Source of the DNA: Phil1 sp964487565
GTDB lineage: Bacteria > Bacillota > Clostridia > Christensenellales > CAG-138
NCBI GenBank assembly: GCA_964487565.1
Contig: CAZARN010000012.1
Location: 1 to 59,282 of the forward strand
Length of the DNA stretch: 59,282 nt
Direction: 5' to 3'
A program made the translations under genes and the position numbers. Within the stretch, counting starts at the first letter, position 1. Every line of letters begins with the position of its first letter. The notes below the pieces were generated by a model that saw only the letters and a program-made list of their open reading frames with translations, made no database searches and was not told the origin of the DNA. Shown here piece by piece: positions 25,221-34,188 of this stretch.

Positions 25221-27011
25221 ATGAGTTATTTTGAGATAAACGATCTTCGTGTCACCCACAAAACGGCGGAGGGCACGAAAGAGGTGCTGAATATCGAGCA
25301 TCTTTATATTGACAAGGGCACGACCTACGGACTTGTGGGCGAAAGCGGTCAGGGCAAAACCGTATTGGCTCTCACCATACAAAAGCTGCTTCAATGTCCG
25401 CCGGGCGAGATAGTTTCGGGCTCGGTGATGCTCGACGGCGAGGATCTGCTTGCGTGCAGCGAAAAAAAGATGGAATCATCCATACGCGGCAAGAAGGTCG
25501 CAATGATCTTTCAGGACCCGATGTCGTGCCTGAACCCCGTGTTCACGATCGGGCAGATGCTGCGCGATGTGATCCACAGAAACCGCGGCCTCAAAGGTCG
25601 CGAAGCGCTTGATTATGCCTATGAAGTGCTTGACATGGTTAAGCTTGTCGACGCCGAAAGCACGCTGGAAAAGTATCCGCATCAGCTTTCCGGAGGACAG
25701 CGTCAGCGCATCATCATCGCGCTTGCGCTGTGCTGCGGGGCGGAGTTCCTCATCGCCGACGAACCCACGCGCAACCTTGACGTGACGATACAGGCGAGCA
25801 TACTGAACCTTCTCAAGGAATTGCAGGACAAGCTTGATATAACGGTGCTTTTCATCGCCAATAACATGAGCCTTGTCTCATCCTTCTGCAACCGCGTGGG
25901 CATAATCCACGGCAGCCGCATAATCGAGGAGGGCGAGACCGAAAGCATCATCCGCAATCCGCGTCAGGAGTATACCAAACTGCTTGTCGAGGCCGCCAAG
26001 CTGCACACGACGGCCGTGGAGAGCGGGGAGCTGGGCGACACGCTCCTTCGCGTCGAGCATCTGAAAAAGTATTTCGATGTGAAAAAGAACGGTAAAAAGC
26101 AGAGCCTGAAGGCCGTTGACGACGTGAGCTTCGAGTTGCGCCGCGGCGAGGTGCTTGGCATCGTCGGCGAGTCGGGCTGCGGCAAATCAACGCTTGTCAA
26201 CACGATACTGAACCTTTTCGATCCGACGGACGGCAAGGTCTTCTTTGAAGGGCAGGATGCTTTTTCCGGCGGGAAAAGAGAACGCAACGTTTTCAAAAAG
26301 AACGTCCAGATCGTTTTTCAGGATCCGTACTGGTCGCTCAATCCGCGCTGGCTCGTGAAGGATATTGTGGCCGAGCCGCTGGACGCATATGAGAAGCTCG
26401 GCGCATCAAAGCGCATCGCAAGGGTTACGGAGCTGCTGGAGATGGTCGGTCTTTCAAGGGATGACGCATATAAGTATCCGCATGAGTTTTCGGGCGGTGA
26501 AAGGCAGAGGATAGCCATTGCCCGCTCGCTCGCATCGGAGCCGAAGCTTGTCGTTCTTGATGAGCCGACTTCGTCGATCGACGTTTTCTCACAGGCGCAG
26601 ATACTCAATCTGCTGCGCGAGCTGAAAAGCAAATTCCAGCTCACGAACATACTTATCTCGCACGATCTCGGCGTGGTGAGCCAGATGGCAAACAAGATCG
26701 CCGTCATGTATCTGGGCAAAATTGCGGAATTCGGGCCGACGCACGAGGTGTTCAGCAACCCGAAGCATCCGTATACGAAGGCGCTGCTCAACGCAATACC
26801 GAAGTTCGAAAACATAGGCATGGGGCAGCTTGTGACCCTTGAGGGCAGCATACCCAGCCCGATCAATCCGCCTTCGGGCTGCGCGTTCCATACCCGCTGC
26901 GCCGAGGCATGCGAGCAATGCAAGAGCTGGACCCCGGAACCGGTATATCTCAACAGCGAGCATTACGTCTCCTGCATTCACTATGTAAAAAAGGAGAATG
27001 AGGATGCATAA
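25221..27011 (+). CDS. Fused double ABC ATPase, DppD-DppF
   Basis: At 596 residues this is a natural fusion of the two peptide-transporter ATPases. The N-terminal half has GESGQGKTVLALTIQ, IFQDPMSCLNP, LSGGQRQRIIIALAL and IADEPTRNLDVTIQ. The second half has GESGCGKSTLVNTI, VFQDPYWSLNP, FSGGERQRIAIARSL and LDEPTSSIDV. The C-terminal GCAFHTRC...C...C cluster is typical of the oligopeptide subfamily and may hold an iron-sulfur centre. The Walker B follow-on in the first half reads RNLD instead of the more usual TALD. It powers the importer, and its last bases overlap the start of the AroM gene. Confidence 0.94.
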   Translation: MSYFEINDLRVTHKTAEGTKEVLNIEHLYIDKGTTYGLVGESGQGKTVLALTIQKLLQCPPGEIVSGSVMLDGEDLLACSEKKMESSIRGKKVAMIFQDPMSCLNPVFTIGQMLRDVIHRNRGLKGREALDYAYEVLDMVKLVDAESTLEKYPHQLSGGQRQRIIIALALCCGAEFLIADEPTRNLDVTIQASILNLLKELQDKLDITVLFIANNMSLVSSFCNRVGIIHGSRIIEEGETESIIRNPRQEYTKLLVEAAKLHTTAVESGELGDTLLRVEHLKKYFDVKKNGKKQSLKAVDDVSFELRRGEVLGIVGESGCGKSTLVNTILNLFDPTDGKVFFEGQDAFSGGKRERNVFKKNVQIVFQDPYWSLNPRWLVKDIVAEPLDAYEKLGASKRIARVTELLEMVGLSRDDAYKYPHEFSGGERQRIAIARSLASEPKLVVLDEPTSSIDVFSQAQILNLLRELKSKFQLTNILISHDLGVVSQMANKIAVMYLGKIAEFGPTHEVFSNPKHPYTKALLNAIPKFENIGMGQLVTLEGSIPSPINPPSGCAFHTRCAEACEQCKSWTPEPVYLNSEHYVSCIHYVKKENEDA

Positions 27012-27669
27012 CGCCGTTGCGGTGATAATGATGGGACAAAGCCCCGAAAAACCCGAATCAAACGATGTTTACAGGACTTTGTCGGAAAAATTCGACACGC
27101 GGATGATGGGTCTGCTCGACGGCATGGACGACGCGGCGATAGATGCGCTGCGGCCGCATGGGAACGAGATGTTCATAGTGAGCACAATACGCTCCGGACG
27201 CGGCGTACAGATCGCCGAACGCGAAGCGATGCGCCTCACAAGGGAGAAGCTGGTCGAAGCGGAACGCGGCGGCGCGTCCGCCGCGCTGATACTCTGCACC
27301 GGCCATTTTGAGATCCCCGGGCATCTCAAGATCCCGGTATTTACGCCGGAGAGGATCATATTCGCGCTTTTCAATTCGCTCAACATCAAGAAGCTTGGCG
27401 TGATACTGCCTGAGGAAGGTCAAAAATGCTCCGCTCTCACCTACTACGCTTCATTCAGCCCCGTGGTGCTTGCGGCTTCGCCCTATGGCGGTCGCGAGCG
27501 CATCGCAGAGGCTGCGGGCGAACTTGCGCAAAGCGGGGCGGACATAATACTTGCCGATTGCATGGGTTTCACTTCGGAGCTTGGCGCATTGATCGCGAAG
27601 GAATCGCAAAAACAGGTCTTTGTGCCGCGCGTCGTTCTGCCTCAGCTCATCATGGCGACCTTAAACTGA
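27004..27669 (+). CDS. AroM family protein
   Basis: The 221-residue protein matches AroM, with an N-terminal GQSP segment, a central ALILCTGHFEIPG block and the C-terminal GADIILADCMGFTSELG region that lines up with DCLGF of E. coli AroM. The fold is related to the Asp/Glu racemases, and the biochemical role is unknown. ATG 27004 is preferred over ATG 26998 because AGGAG (26992-26996) is 7 bases away from the former. Its placement between a transporter and a true racemase-like gene suggests a role in the same amino-acid-derivative pathway. Confidence 0.88.
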   Translation: MHNAVAVIMMGQSPEKPESNDVYRTLSEKFDTRMMGLLDGMDDAAIDALRPHGNEMFIVSTIRSGRGVQIAEREAMRLTREKLVEAERGGASAALILCTGHFEIPGHLKIPVFTPERIIFALFNSLNIKKLGVILPEEGQKCSALTYYASFSPVVLAASPYGGRERIAEAAGELAQSGADIILADCMGFTSELGALIAKESQKQVFVPRVVLPQLIMATLN

Positions 27670-27706
27670 AGAAACAGACACTAAAGACGGGAAAGGAATT
27701 GTATAA

Positions 27707-28807
27707 ATGAAAAATCTCAACAGGGAAGATATACTCGATATACTCTATGGCGGCGCGATACTCGGCACCGGCGGCGGCGGCAGCCTGCTCAAGGGCCTCG
27801 AGATGATCGATCGTGCCTTCGCACAGGGGAAAACCTTCAAGCTTGCGTCGTTTGACGAGCTCGATCCCGACGACATGATCGTTTGCCCGTATTCCTGCGG
27901 CGCGATATCCCCGATGAGCGAGGAGGAACGCAAAAAATACGAAGGTCTGCCCGTTTTTGAAAATGAATATCACATAATGGCGCTGCGCAATATGGAAGAA
28001 TACCTCGGCAAGCCGGTCAAAGCCGTCATATCCACGGAGATCGGCGCGGGCAATACTGCAAAGGCGCTTTACTGCGCGGCGATGAGCGACAAGCTGCTCG
28101 TCGACGGCGACCCCGCGGGCAGGTCCGTGCCCGGGCTTCAGCATTCGACATTCTTCCTTAACGGTGTTTCGATAACGCCGATGTCGGTCGTCAACAAGTT
28201 CGGCGAGAGCATAATCATCAAAAACGTTGTGAACGATTATCGGGCGGAGAGCATAGTGCGTTCGTTCGCGGTTGCAAGTCAGAACACCACGGCGGTATGC
28301 GATCACGCGAACACGGCGAATGTCATCGGCAAAAGCGTTATACGCGGCGCGATAAGTCACACAAGAAATGTCGGGCGCGCATACCGCGAAGCCGTGGCCT
28401 CGGGCAGGGATTATGTGGAGGCTTCGGCTCAGGCGGGCGGCGGTTTTACAGCGCTGCGCGGCAAAGTGGTCAAAAACGACTGGGGCACCGAAGCCGGCTA
28501 TACCGTCGGAACGATGTATATAGAAGGCACGGGCGCTTTTGCCGGCAACGAATACAGGATATGGTATCAGAATGAAAACATCATCATGTGGAAGAACGGA
28601 GAGTACTATATCACCGTACCCGATCTGATATGCGTGTTCAACGATGACGAGAAGGAACCCCAGCTCAACCCGTATGCCAAAGAGGGCGAGAATGTTTCTG
28701 TCATAATACTGCCCGCCCCCGCGGAATGGACGACCGAACGCGGCCTTGAGGTATTCGGGCCGAGAAGCTTCGGCTACGATGTGGACTGGAGGCCGATGGG
28801 AAAATAA
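27707..28807 (+). CDS. DUF917 protein (S-methyl thiohydantoin desulfurase family)
   Basis: This 366-residue protein has the DUF917 pattern: ILYGGAILGTGGGGSLLKGL near the N-terminus, ISTEIGAGNTAKALYCAA, and the GLEVFGPRSFGYDVDWRPM end. Pfam now calls this the S-methyl thiohydantoin desulfurase family because a member acts on a thiohydantoin in ergothioneine breakdown. Relatives also occur next to hydantoinases. The substrate here is not established, and no hydantoinase or thiolurocanate gene is visible in the window. The start has GGAA(A)GG upstream. The stop is one base before the racemase ATG, implying coupling. Confidence 0.87.
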   Translation: MKNLNREDILDILYGGAILGTGGGGSLLKGLEMIDRAFAQGKTFKLASFDELDPDDMIVCPYSCGAISPMSEEERKKYEGLPVFENEYHIMALRNMEEYLGKPVKAVISTEIGAGNTAKALYCAAMSDKLLVDGDPAGRSVPGLQHSTFFLNGVSITPMSVVNKFGESIIIKNVVNDYRAESIVRSFAVASQNTTAVCDHANTANVIGKSVIRGAISHTRNVGRAYREAVASGRDYVEASAQAGGGFTALRGKVVKNDWGTEAGYTVGTMYIEGTGAFAGNEYRIWYQNENIIMWKNGEYYITVPDLICVFNDDEKEPQLNPYAKEGENVSVIILPAPAEWTTERGLEVFGPRSFGYDVDWRPMGK

Positions 28808-28808
28808 A

Positions 28809-29525
28809 ATGCGTATCGGAATAATCGATGCGGTGGTCAAAGAACCGTCAAGATATACAGCGGCGGAGGCTTATATCAAGGGCTGCCTCCGCCCTGATAC
28901 ACAGTTAAGCTTTGCCCATCTTGAGCATGGGTTCCCCTCTATCGAGTGCGATCTGCACGCGGCGTATAACAAGCCGGGTATAATCTCGGCCGTGACAAAC
29001 GCGCAGATGGACGGATGCGACGGCGCTTTTATCAACTGTTTTGACGATCCGGGCGTATATGAATGCCGCGAGCTTTTGCACATACCGGTGTTCGGCGCAT
29101 ATGTGCCGTCCGTTATGACTGCGCTTTCGCTTGCGGAGCGGGTGGGCGTGATAACCACCGACCGCGACGGCATACTCAGCGAGGAGCGCAAAGCGCGGAT
29201 GCTTGGCATTGAAGGCAGGATCGTTTCGATCATGCCCGTGGAGCTTGGCGTGCTTGAGCTGCAAAAGGATCCGTATGCGCTTGCACAAAGGGTGTTCGAG
29301 GTGTGCAGAACGATGCGCGAACGCGACAGGATAGGCGCGGTCTGTCTCGGCTGCACGGCGATGTACTGCATGATCGACATCCTCCGCGCGAGGCTCACGC
29401 AGGAAAACTGCCATGTGACGGTCATCGAGCCGCTTGGCAACGGGGTGCGCTATCTTGAACACTGCATCGGCAGCGGTTATACAAACGCTCTCAACGTCAT
29501 AAACGATATTTCCCGTCTCAAGTGA
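28809..29525 (+). CDS. Asp/Glu/hydantoin racemase family protein
   Basis: A 238-residue cofactor-independent racemase-type protein. The two catalytic cysteines expected in the family are present: Cys77 in INCFDDPG and Cys182 in CLGCTAM. The NCFDDPG form is closest to hydantoin racemases. Such enzymes invert a carbon by two-base chemistry. The ATG is one base after the DUF917 stop. A longer upstream frame is rejected because it runs through the DUF917 coding end. Combined with DUF917 and AroM, the protein suggests conversion of a hydantoin-like or D-amino-acid-like compound brought in by the ABC importer. Confidence 0.9.
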   Translation: MRIGIIDAVVKEPSRYTAAEAYIKGCLRPDTQLSFAHLEHGFPSIECDLHAAYNKPGIISAVTNAQMDGCDGAFINCFDDPGVYECRELLHIPVFGAYVPSVMTALSLAERVGVITTDRDGILSEERKARMLGIEGRIVSIMPVELGVLELQKDPYALAQRVFEVCRTMRERDRIGAVCLGCTAMYCMIDILRARLTQENCHVTVIEPLGNGVRYLEHCIGSGYTNALNVINDISRLK

Positions 29526-29543
29526 AGCGGAGGAGGCCCTGAT

Positions 29544-30404
29544 ATGATGAATGAGATGAATGCAGCCGGGTTCGAAGCCGTCATTGCACAGCGCCGGACC
29601 TGCCGCGCATACAAAAACGAGCCTGTAAGTGATGAAGTGATGCGAAGACTGTATGAGGCGGCCGCGTCGGCGCCGAGCTCAGGCGGATTCCAGCGCATCG
29701 CGATCATCGAAGTCAGGGACGATGCGAAAAAAGCGGCCCTCGCTGCGATGTCGCGTTCGCAAAGCTTTGTCGCAAAGGCCCCGGTCAATCTGATGTTCTG
29801 CATCGACGGGCGCAGGATGCGCCGCATCGCGCGCAGCGAGGGCGCGCCGTACAGCGCGGATTGCAGCATAGGCGCGCTTGCGATGGGGCTTGTTGACGCC
29901 TCGGTCTGCGCGCAGACGCTCGTCCTTGCCGCCGAAGCGGAAGGGCTTGCAAGCTGCTATAACGGCAATGTTACGGATATGGCAAGCGATGTGTCCGACC
30001 TGCTTGAACTGCCGGAATATGTTATCCCGGCGTTCATGCTTACGCTCGGCTATCCCGCGTCAAGGGGCGTGCGATCAAAAAAATACCCCCCGGAAGTGCT
30101 TGTTTGCCGGGAGACCTATCGCGATATGGATATCGATGAGCTGCGCTCGTATCATGAGGCAAAATGCGGCAAGCCTGCGTTCGTCGTGAACGACAAGCGG
30201 CTTTCCCAGCTTCGGGCGGTCCTTGCGCGTCAATACGATGAAGCGTTTGTCCAAAGGGCTGTCGCCGATACCGTGCGGCGCGGCACGCTGAGCGCGTATC
30301 AGTATTGGTTCGGCTGCTACTATCCGTCAAACGAAAAGGACGTGATGGACAACGCCGCATACAGAGCTTTTTTGAAGCGAAAGGGTTACGACATAACAGA
30401 ATAA
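29544..30404 (+). CDS. Nitroreductase family flavoprotein
   Basis: A 286-residue protein. Residues 1-200 form a nitroreductase-like FMN domain: the RRTCRAYKNEPVSDEVMRRLYEAA phosphate-binding start, APSSGGFQ, and the ALAMGLVDASVCAQTLVLAAEAEGLASCY helix pair. A C-terminal tail of about 85 residues follows, longer than in the small nitroreductases. Members reduce nitro groups, flavins or quinones or remove halogens; the substrate is unknown. It lies 18 bases after the racemase gene with GGAGGAGG as ribosome site and is the last gene of the MerR-linked operon. Confidence 0.9.
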   Translation: MMNEMNAAGFEAVIAQRRTCRAYKNEPVSDEVMRRLYEAAASAPSSGGFQRIAIIEVRDDAKKAALAAMSRSQSFVAKAPVNLMFCIDGRRMRRIARSEGAPYSADCSIGALAMGLVDASVCAQTLVLAAEAEGLASCYNGNVTDMASDVSDLLELPEYVIPAFMLTLGYPASRGVRSKKYPPEVLVCRETYRDMDIDELRSYHEAKCGKPAFVVNDKRLSQLRAVLARQYDEAFVQRAVADTVRRGTLSAYQYWFGCYYPSNEKDVMDNAAYRAFLKRKGYDITE

Positions 30405-30424
30405 TATCCGCCGAACAAAACAAC

Positions 30425-30463
30425 AGGCGCGGCCCGGGCAAATCGTGCACGGCGCCGCGCCTT
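30425..30463 (+). terminator. Likely terminator of the MerR-linked operon
   Basis: AGGCGCGGC / GCCGCGCCT arms enclose a structured loop and are followed by TTCCT. The stem is strong and the T-tract is poor. Confidence 0.6.
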
Positions 30464-30575
30464 TCCTCAATATGCGAAAAAAGCGCAGTTCGGCTTACAT
30501 TATGCTTCCAAAACAGCCGCGGAAATGCTAGGATAAGAATGTTAGCATATCGATTTTCGGAGGTTGCCGACCTTT

Positions 30576-31547
30576 ATGACAAAAAACGTTCTTTCCGGCG
30601 TAATGGGGCTTGCTGTCGGGGATGCGCTGGGCGTGCCCGCGGAATTCATGACGCGCGCAAGGCTTGCGCTTGACCCGGTGACAGGTATGCGCGGCGGAGG
30701 CTTCCACAATCAGACGCCCGGCACATGGTCCGACGACACGTCGATGAACCTTGCGTTTATGGATTCCGTTGCAGAATGCGGGCGCATCGACGAGGATGAC
30801 ATCATGGCGCGGTTCTCACGATGGATGAGCGGCGGCGAATACACGGCGCATGGCAGATGCTTCGATGCGGGCGGCGCGACGCGCAGCGCGATACACAAGT
30901 ATCTCTCCGGCGTTCCGGCGGCGGAGTGCGGCGGCAAGGGCGAATTTTCCTGCGGGAACGGCTCGCTTATGCGGATACTGCCGGCGGCATTCATCGTGCG
31001 AGCGCATATAGGCAACGGCCCGTTCACGGACGCCGCGGCAGGCGCGATAAACAGGATCTCATCCGTGACGCACGCCCATCCCATCTGCCTTGTCGCCTGC
31101 GGCATATATGTTTCAATGGCGATATCCGTCATGCGCGAGGGGAACAGGCGCGACATGGGGGAGGCGCTGTGCGAAGGATATGAGCGCGCAGCGGATTATT
31201 ACAATAAGCCCGCATATTCAAAGACGATGCAAAAATTCGACGGGCCGCGGCAGATCGGTTCAAAGCCGCTCGGCGAGATAAGCGGAGGCGGCTTTGTCGC
31301 TGACACGCTGCAGGCGGCGGTGTGGTGCCTTATGAACGCCTCCTCATATGAAGAATGCGTAACGCGCGCGGTCAGCCTGGGGGACGACACGGACACGACG
31401 GCGGCCGTCGCGGGCGGCCTTGCGGGGCTGTATTACGGCTATGACGCGATACCGGAAATGTGGCTTTGCATGCTTGCAAAACGCGAGGAGCTTGAAGCCG
31501 CCGCACGGCGTTTCGCCGCGTGCGCGGGGAATATACCGCTTGCCTGA
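30576..31547 (+). CDS. ADP-ribosylglycohydrolase (DraG family)
   Basis: A 323-residue hydrolase. The family motifs are GLAVGDALGVPAEF near the N-terminus, WSDDTSMNLAFMDS (first metal-binding Asp pair) and GDDTDTTAAVAGGLAGLYYG near the C-terminus (second metal site). These enzymes remove ADP-ribose from proteins or small molecules using two magnesium ions. No ADP-ribosyltransferase or nitrogenase gene is linked, so the target is unknown. GGAGG at 30559-30563 is 12 bases from ATG 30576 and directly abuts a TTG at 30564, so the ATG is preferred. Confidence 0.92.
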   Translation: MTKNVLSGVMGLAVGDALGVPAEFMTRARLALDPVTGMRGGGFHNQTPGTWSDDTSMNLAFMDSVAECGRIDEDDIMARFSRWMSGGEYTAHGRCFDAGGATRSAIHKYLSGVPAAECGGKGEFSCGNGSLMRILPAAFIVRAHIGNGPFTDAAAGAINRISSVTHAHPICLVACGIYVSMAISVMREGNRRDMGEALCEGYERAADYYNKPAYSKTMQKFDGPRQIGSKPLGEISGGGFVADTLQAAVWCLMNASSYEECVTRAVSLGDDTDTTAAVAGGLAGLYYGYDAIPEMWLCMLAKREELEAAARRFAACAGNIPLA

Positions 31548-31564
31548 GCATACCCGCTGCGGAT

Positions 31565-31593
31565 AAAAAAAGACGCCTTGCGGCGTCTTTTTT
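31565..31593. terminator. Bidirectional terminator
   Basis: An A7 tract, GACGCC-TTGC-GGCGTC, then T6. It serves the convergent DraG-type gene and arcA. Confidence 0.95.
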
Positions 31594-31601
31594 GTTTGGC
31601 T

Positions 31602-32813
31602 TTACAGCTTGTCGCGGTTTATCGCCATGCTCATGCAGCGGGGACCGCCGCGGCCGCGGACAAGCTCCGCGCCGGGTATGGTGTTGACCTTTATACCGGC
31701 CCTTGCGAGCAGGTTGTTTGTCACGTCGTTGCGGTCATAGACGATGATGTTGCCGGGCGCAAGCGCGAGGGAGTTTGAACCCATGTTCCAGTGTTCGCGC
31801 GCCGCAACGATGGGATCGCCGCCTCCCATCTCTATGAAACGGACGGAAGGAAGCCCGAGCGCGCGGGCGAATATCTTGTCGACGGGATCTGTCGTAAGGG
31901 AGATGCGAAGCGCGCCGGGCTTGCCGGTCAGCTCATACACGTCGAACTGCTTGTCGTATATGCAGGGGTGGGTGAGGAACTTGTCATGATCGATCATGGT
32001 GCACAGCACGTCAAGGTGCATGAACTTTCTCGATTTCGGGTTGTTGAACACGAGGATCTTCTCATAACCCTCCCTGAATATGCGGTTTGCAAGCGTTTCG
32101 ACGGCGGCGATGTTTGTGCGTTCGCCGCATCCGATCGCAAGCACCCTGTCGGAGAGCATGAGCACATCCCCGCCCTCGATCGTATAGGGGTTCGTGTTGT
32201 CGCACCAAACCGGCGAATCCTTGAAGAGGGGATGGTGATCGTGGATGTATCGCGTGAAAAGCGTTTCACGGCGGCGGGATTTCATGCTCATGGAGCTTAT
32301 CACCATGCCGCGTCCGATGCAGATCGACGTGTCGCGCGTGAAATATATGTTGGGCATGGGATCGATGAGGAAGGGATATGCGTCGCGCACGCCGAGCGTC
32401 ACGCTTTTCGGCGCGGCAAAGGCGATGTCCATCGGCCGCACACCGCGTGATACGGCGCGGAACAGCTCGCGCGGGGCAAGCGGCGCAAGGTATTCCCCGA
32501 CCGCCTGACGCACGTCGTCGCCCTTGATGTCGCTTTCGCGGATATAGTCGGCGATATACTGCCGCCTGAGGGCGTCGTCCGTTATGACCTCGCAGAACAG
32601 ATCGGCAAGGTAATATACATTTGCGCCGCTGTCTTTTATCGTTTTGGCAAAAGCGTCGTGATCCCTTTGCGCCGCGGGCAGATACAGCGTGTCGTCTATG
32701 AGCATCTCTTCAAAAAAATCCGGTGTCACCTGATCGATCTCAACATCAGGCCTGTGCAGCATAACAGCTTTGAGTCTGCCGATTTCGGAAAATTGATTTA
32801 CGAATCCTTCCAT
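31602..32813 (-). CDS. arcA: Arginine deiminase
   Basis: The enzyme hydrolyses arginine to citrulline and ammonia, the first step of the ADI pathway, which yields ATP and raises pH. At 403 residues it has the family length. The N-terminal EIGRLKAVMLHRPDVEID, the EGGDVLML substrate segment, the MHLD active-site His region, the EMGGGDPIVAAREHW block and the nucleophile Cys393 in RGGPRCMSM are all intact. No arcB, arcC or arcD is adjacent, so the rest of the pathway must be elsewhere. AGGTGG precedes the ATG and a TATAAT promoter lies 60 bases upstream. Confidence 0.96.
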   Translation of the reverse strand: MEGFVNQFSEIGRLKAVMLHRPDVEIDQVTPDFFEEMLIDDTLYLPAAQRDHDAFAKTIKDSGANVYYLADLFCEVITDDALRRQYIADYIRESDIKGDDVRQAVGEYLAPLAPRELFRAVSRGVRPMDIAFAAPKSVTLGVRDAYPFLIDPMPNIYFTRDTSICIGRGMVISSMSMKSRRRETLFTRYIHDHHPLFKDSPVWCDNTNPYTIEGGDVLMLSDRVLAIGCGERTNIAAVETLANRIFREGYEKILVFNNPKSRKFMHLDVLCTMIDHDKFLTHPCIYDKQFDVYELTGKPGALRISLTTDPVDKIFARALGLPSVRFIEMGGGDPIVAAREHWNMGSNSLALAPGNIIVYDRNDVTNNLLARAGIKVNTIPGAELVRGRGGPRCMSMAINRDKL

Positions 32814-32872
32814 AAGCCACCTCGAAATGCCGAATTTTAAAAACTGTATAAGGAATATGAGTATGCAATCAA

Positions 32873-32901
32873 ATTATACAATACTTTTATGCATTAGTAA
32901 A
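32873..32901 (-). promoter_or_regulatory. Promoter of arcA
   Basis: Minus-strand TTTACT (32896-32901) and TATAAT (32873-32878) are 17 bases apart, with an AT-rich leader of about 53 bases. I see no clear ArgR box. Confidence 0.6.
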
Positions 32902-32983
32902 GCCCGAACACGAATGAATGAGCGGTTTTTGCGGGCGAAAAAATATATTAGTCGCTTCAGGATGATTTAGGTGCTAAAACGTG

Positions 32984-33012
32984 TTGCTTTTAGGGACTTG
33001 CGGCGATATAAT
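32984..33012 (+). promoter_or_regulatory. Promoter of serC-serA
   Basis: TTGCTT (32984-32989) and a perfect TATAAT (33007-33012) have a 17-base spacer. The leader of about 70 bases has small hairpins (GGAAGCGTTTCC, GGGACCATCCC) but is too short for a T-box. Confidence 0.7.
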
Positions 33013-33087
33013 GCAGAGTGAAAGGGAAGCGTTTCCACATCGGTGGGACCATCCCTCAAGTATATCATTATGAACAGGAGAAACGTT

Positions 33088-34176
33088 ATGGCTTACGACA
33101 GGATCTACAATTTTTCAGCCGGTCCCTCGATGCTGCCCGTTGAGGTGCTCGAAAGCGCAAGGGACAACATGCTCAATTTCGAGGGCAGCGGCATGTCCGT
33201 GATGGAGATGAGCCACCGCTCCAAGGTGTATGACAAGATCATCGTGGAAGCAGAAGCGCAGATGCGCAAGGTCATGGGTATACCGGATAACTACAAGGTA
33301 ATCTTCATGCAGGGCGGCGCAACGCTGCAATTCGCGGCCGTGCCCCTCAACCTCATGAACAAGAACCACAAGGCCGATTATATCGTCACCGGCAGTTTCT
33401 CCGGCAAGGCCGCCAAGGAAGCCGAGAAATACGGCAAGGTCAACATCGCCTGGACAGGCAAGGACACCAATTTCTCCCGCATACCGCGTCAGGAAGAGCT
33501 CAAGCTCGATCCGGAAGCGGATTACGTACATATCTGCTTCAACAACACCATATACGGCTCCTGCTGGGATTATATTCCCGATACAGGCGACGTGCCCCTT
33601 GTGGCAGACCTTTCAAGCTGCATAATGAGCCGTCCCATCGATGTTTCGAAGTTCGCCGTGATCTATGCCGGCGCACAGAAGAACGTCGCCCCCGCCGGCC
33701 TCACCATCGTGATCATCCGCGAGGATATGCTGCACAACGTGAACCCCATCACGCCCACCATGTGCGATTACACCATCAACGCCGAGGCCGGTTCAATGCA
33801 CAACACGCCTCCCTGCTGGTGCATTTACATCTGCAAGCTCGTCATGGACTGGCTCATCGCAAACGGCGGTCTTGAAGAGCGCGAGAAGATCAACCTCAGG
33901 AAGGCCGATCTGCTTTACAAGGCGCTCGACGAGAGCAAGTTCTATACCACCGCTATCGAGCCGGGCAGCCGCTCCATAATGAACGTCCGCTTCAACACCC
34001 CGAACGAGGAGCTTGACGCCAAGTTCGTCAAGGAGAGCGTTGCGGCCGGCATGTCCAACCTCAAGGCGCACCGTTCGACCGGCGGTCTTCGTGCTTCCAT
34101 TTACAACTGCATGCCCGTGGAAGGCGTGGAGTACCTTGTGAAGTTCATGAAGAAGTTTGAAGAAGAGAATAAATAA
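33088..34176 (+). CDS. serC: Phosphoserine aminotransferase
   Basis: A 362-residue PLP enzyme that makes 3-phosphoserine from 3-phosphohydroxypyruvate. It starts IYNFSAGPSMLPVEVLE, has the MQGGATLQFAAVPLNL cofactor loop and the PLP lysine in AGAQKNVAPAGLT, and ends with HRSTGGLRASIYNCMPVEGVEYLV, all diagnostic. The start is set by AGGAG at 33075-33079. The next gene, 12 bases on, is serA, so the first two steps of serine synthesis are cotranscribed. Confidence 0.97.
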   Translation: MAYDRIYNFSAGPSMLPVEVLESARDNMLNFEGSGMSVMEMSHRSKVYDKIIVEAEAQMRKVMGIPDNYKVIFMQGGATLQFAAVPLNLMNKNHKADYIVTGSFSGKAAKEAEKYGKVNIAWTGKDTNFSRIPRQEELKLDPEADYVHICFNNTIYGSCWDYIPDTGDVPLVADLSSCIMSRPIDVSKFAVIYAGAQKNVAPAGLTIVIIREDMLHNVNPITPTMCDYTINAEAGSMHNTPPCWCIYICKLVMDWLIANGGLEEREKINLRKADLLYKALDESKFYTTAIEPGSRSIMNVRFNTPNEELDAKFVKESVAAGMSNLKAHRSTGGLRASIYNCMPVEGVEYLVKFMKKFEEENK

Positions 34177-34188
34177 GGAGAACTGAAA

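Noticed and set aside
25221..27011. Possible assembly fusion of two ATPase genes
   Set aside because: The frame is continuous with normal codon use across the join and both halves have full motif sets; natural DppD-DppF fusions are known.
33022..33056. GGTGGGACC upstream of serC, similar to the T-box core
   Set aside because: The predicted leader is about 70 bases, far too short for a T-box stem I and specifier loop, and the match to the conserved T-box sequence is only partial.
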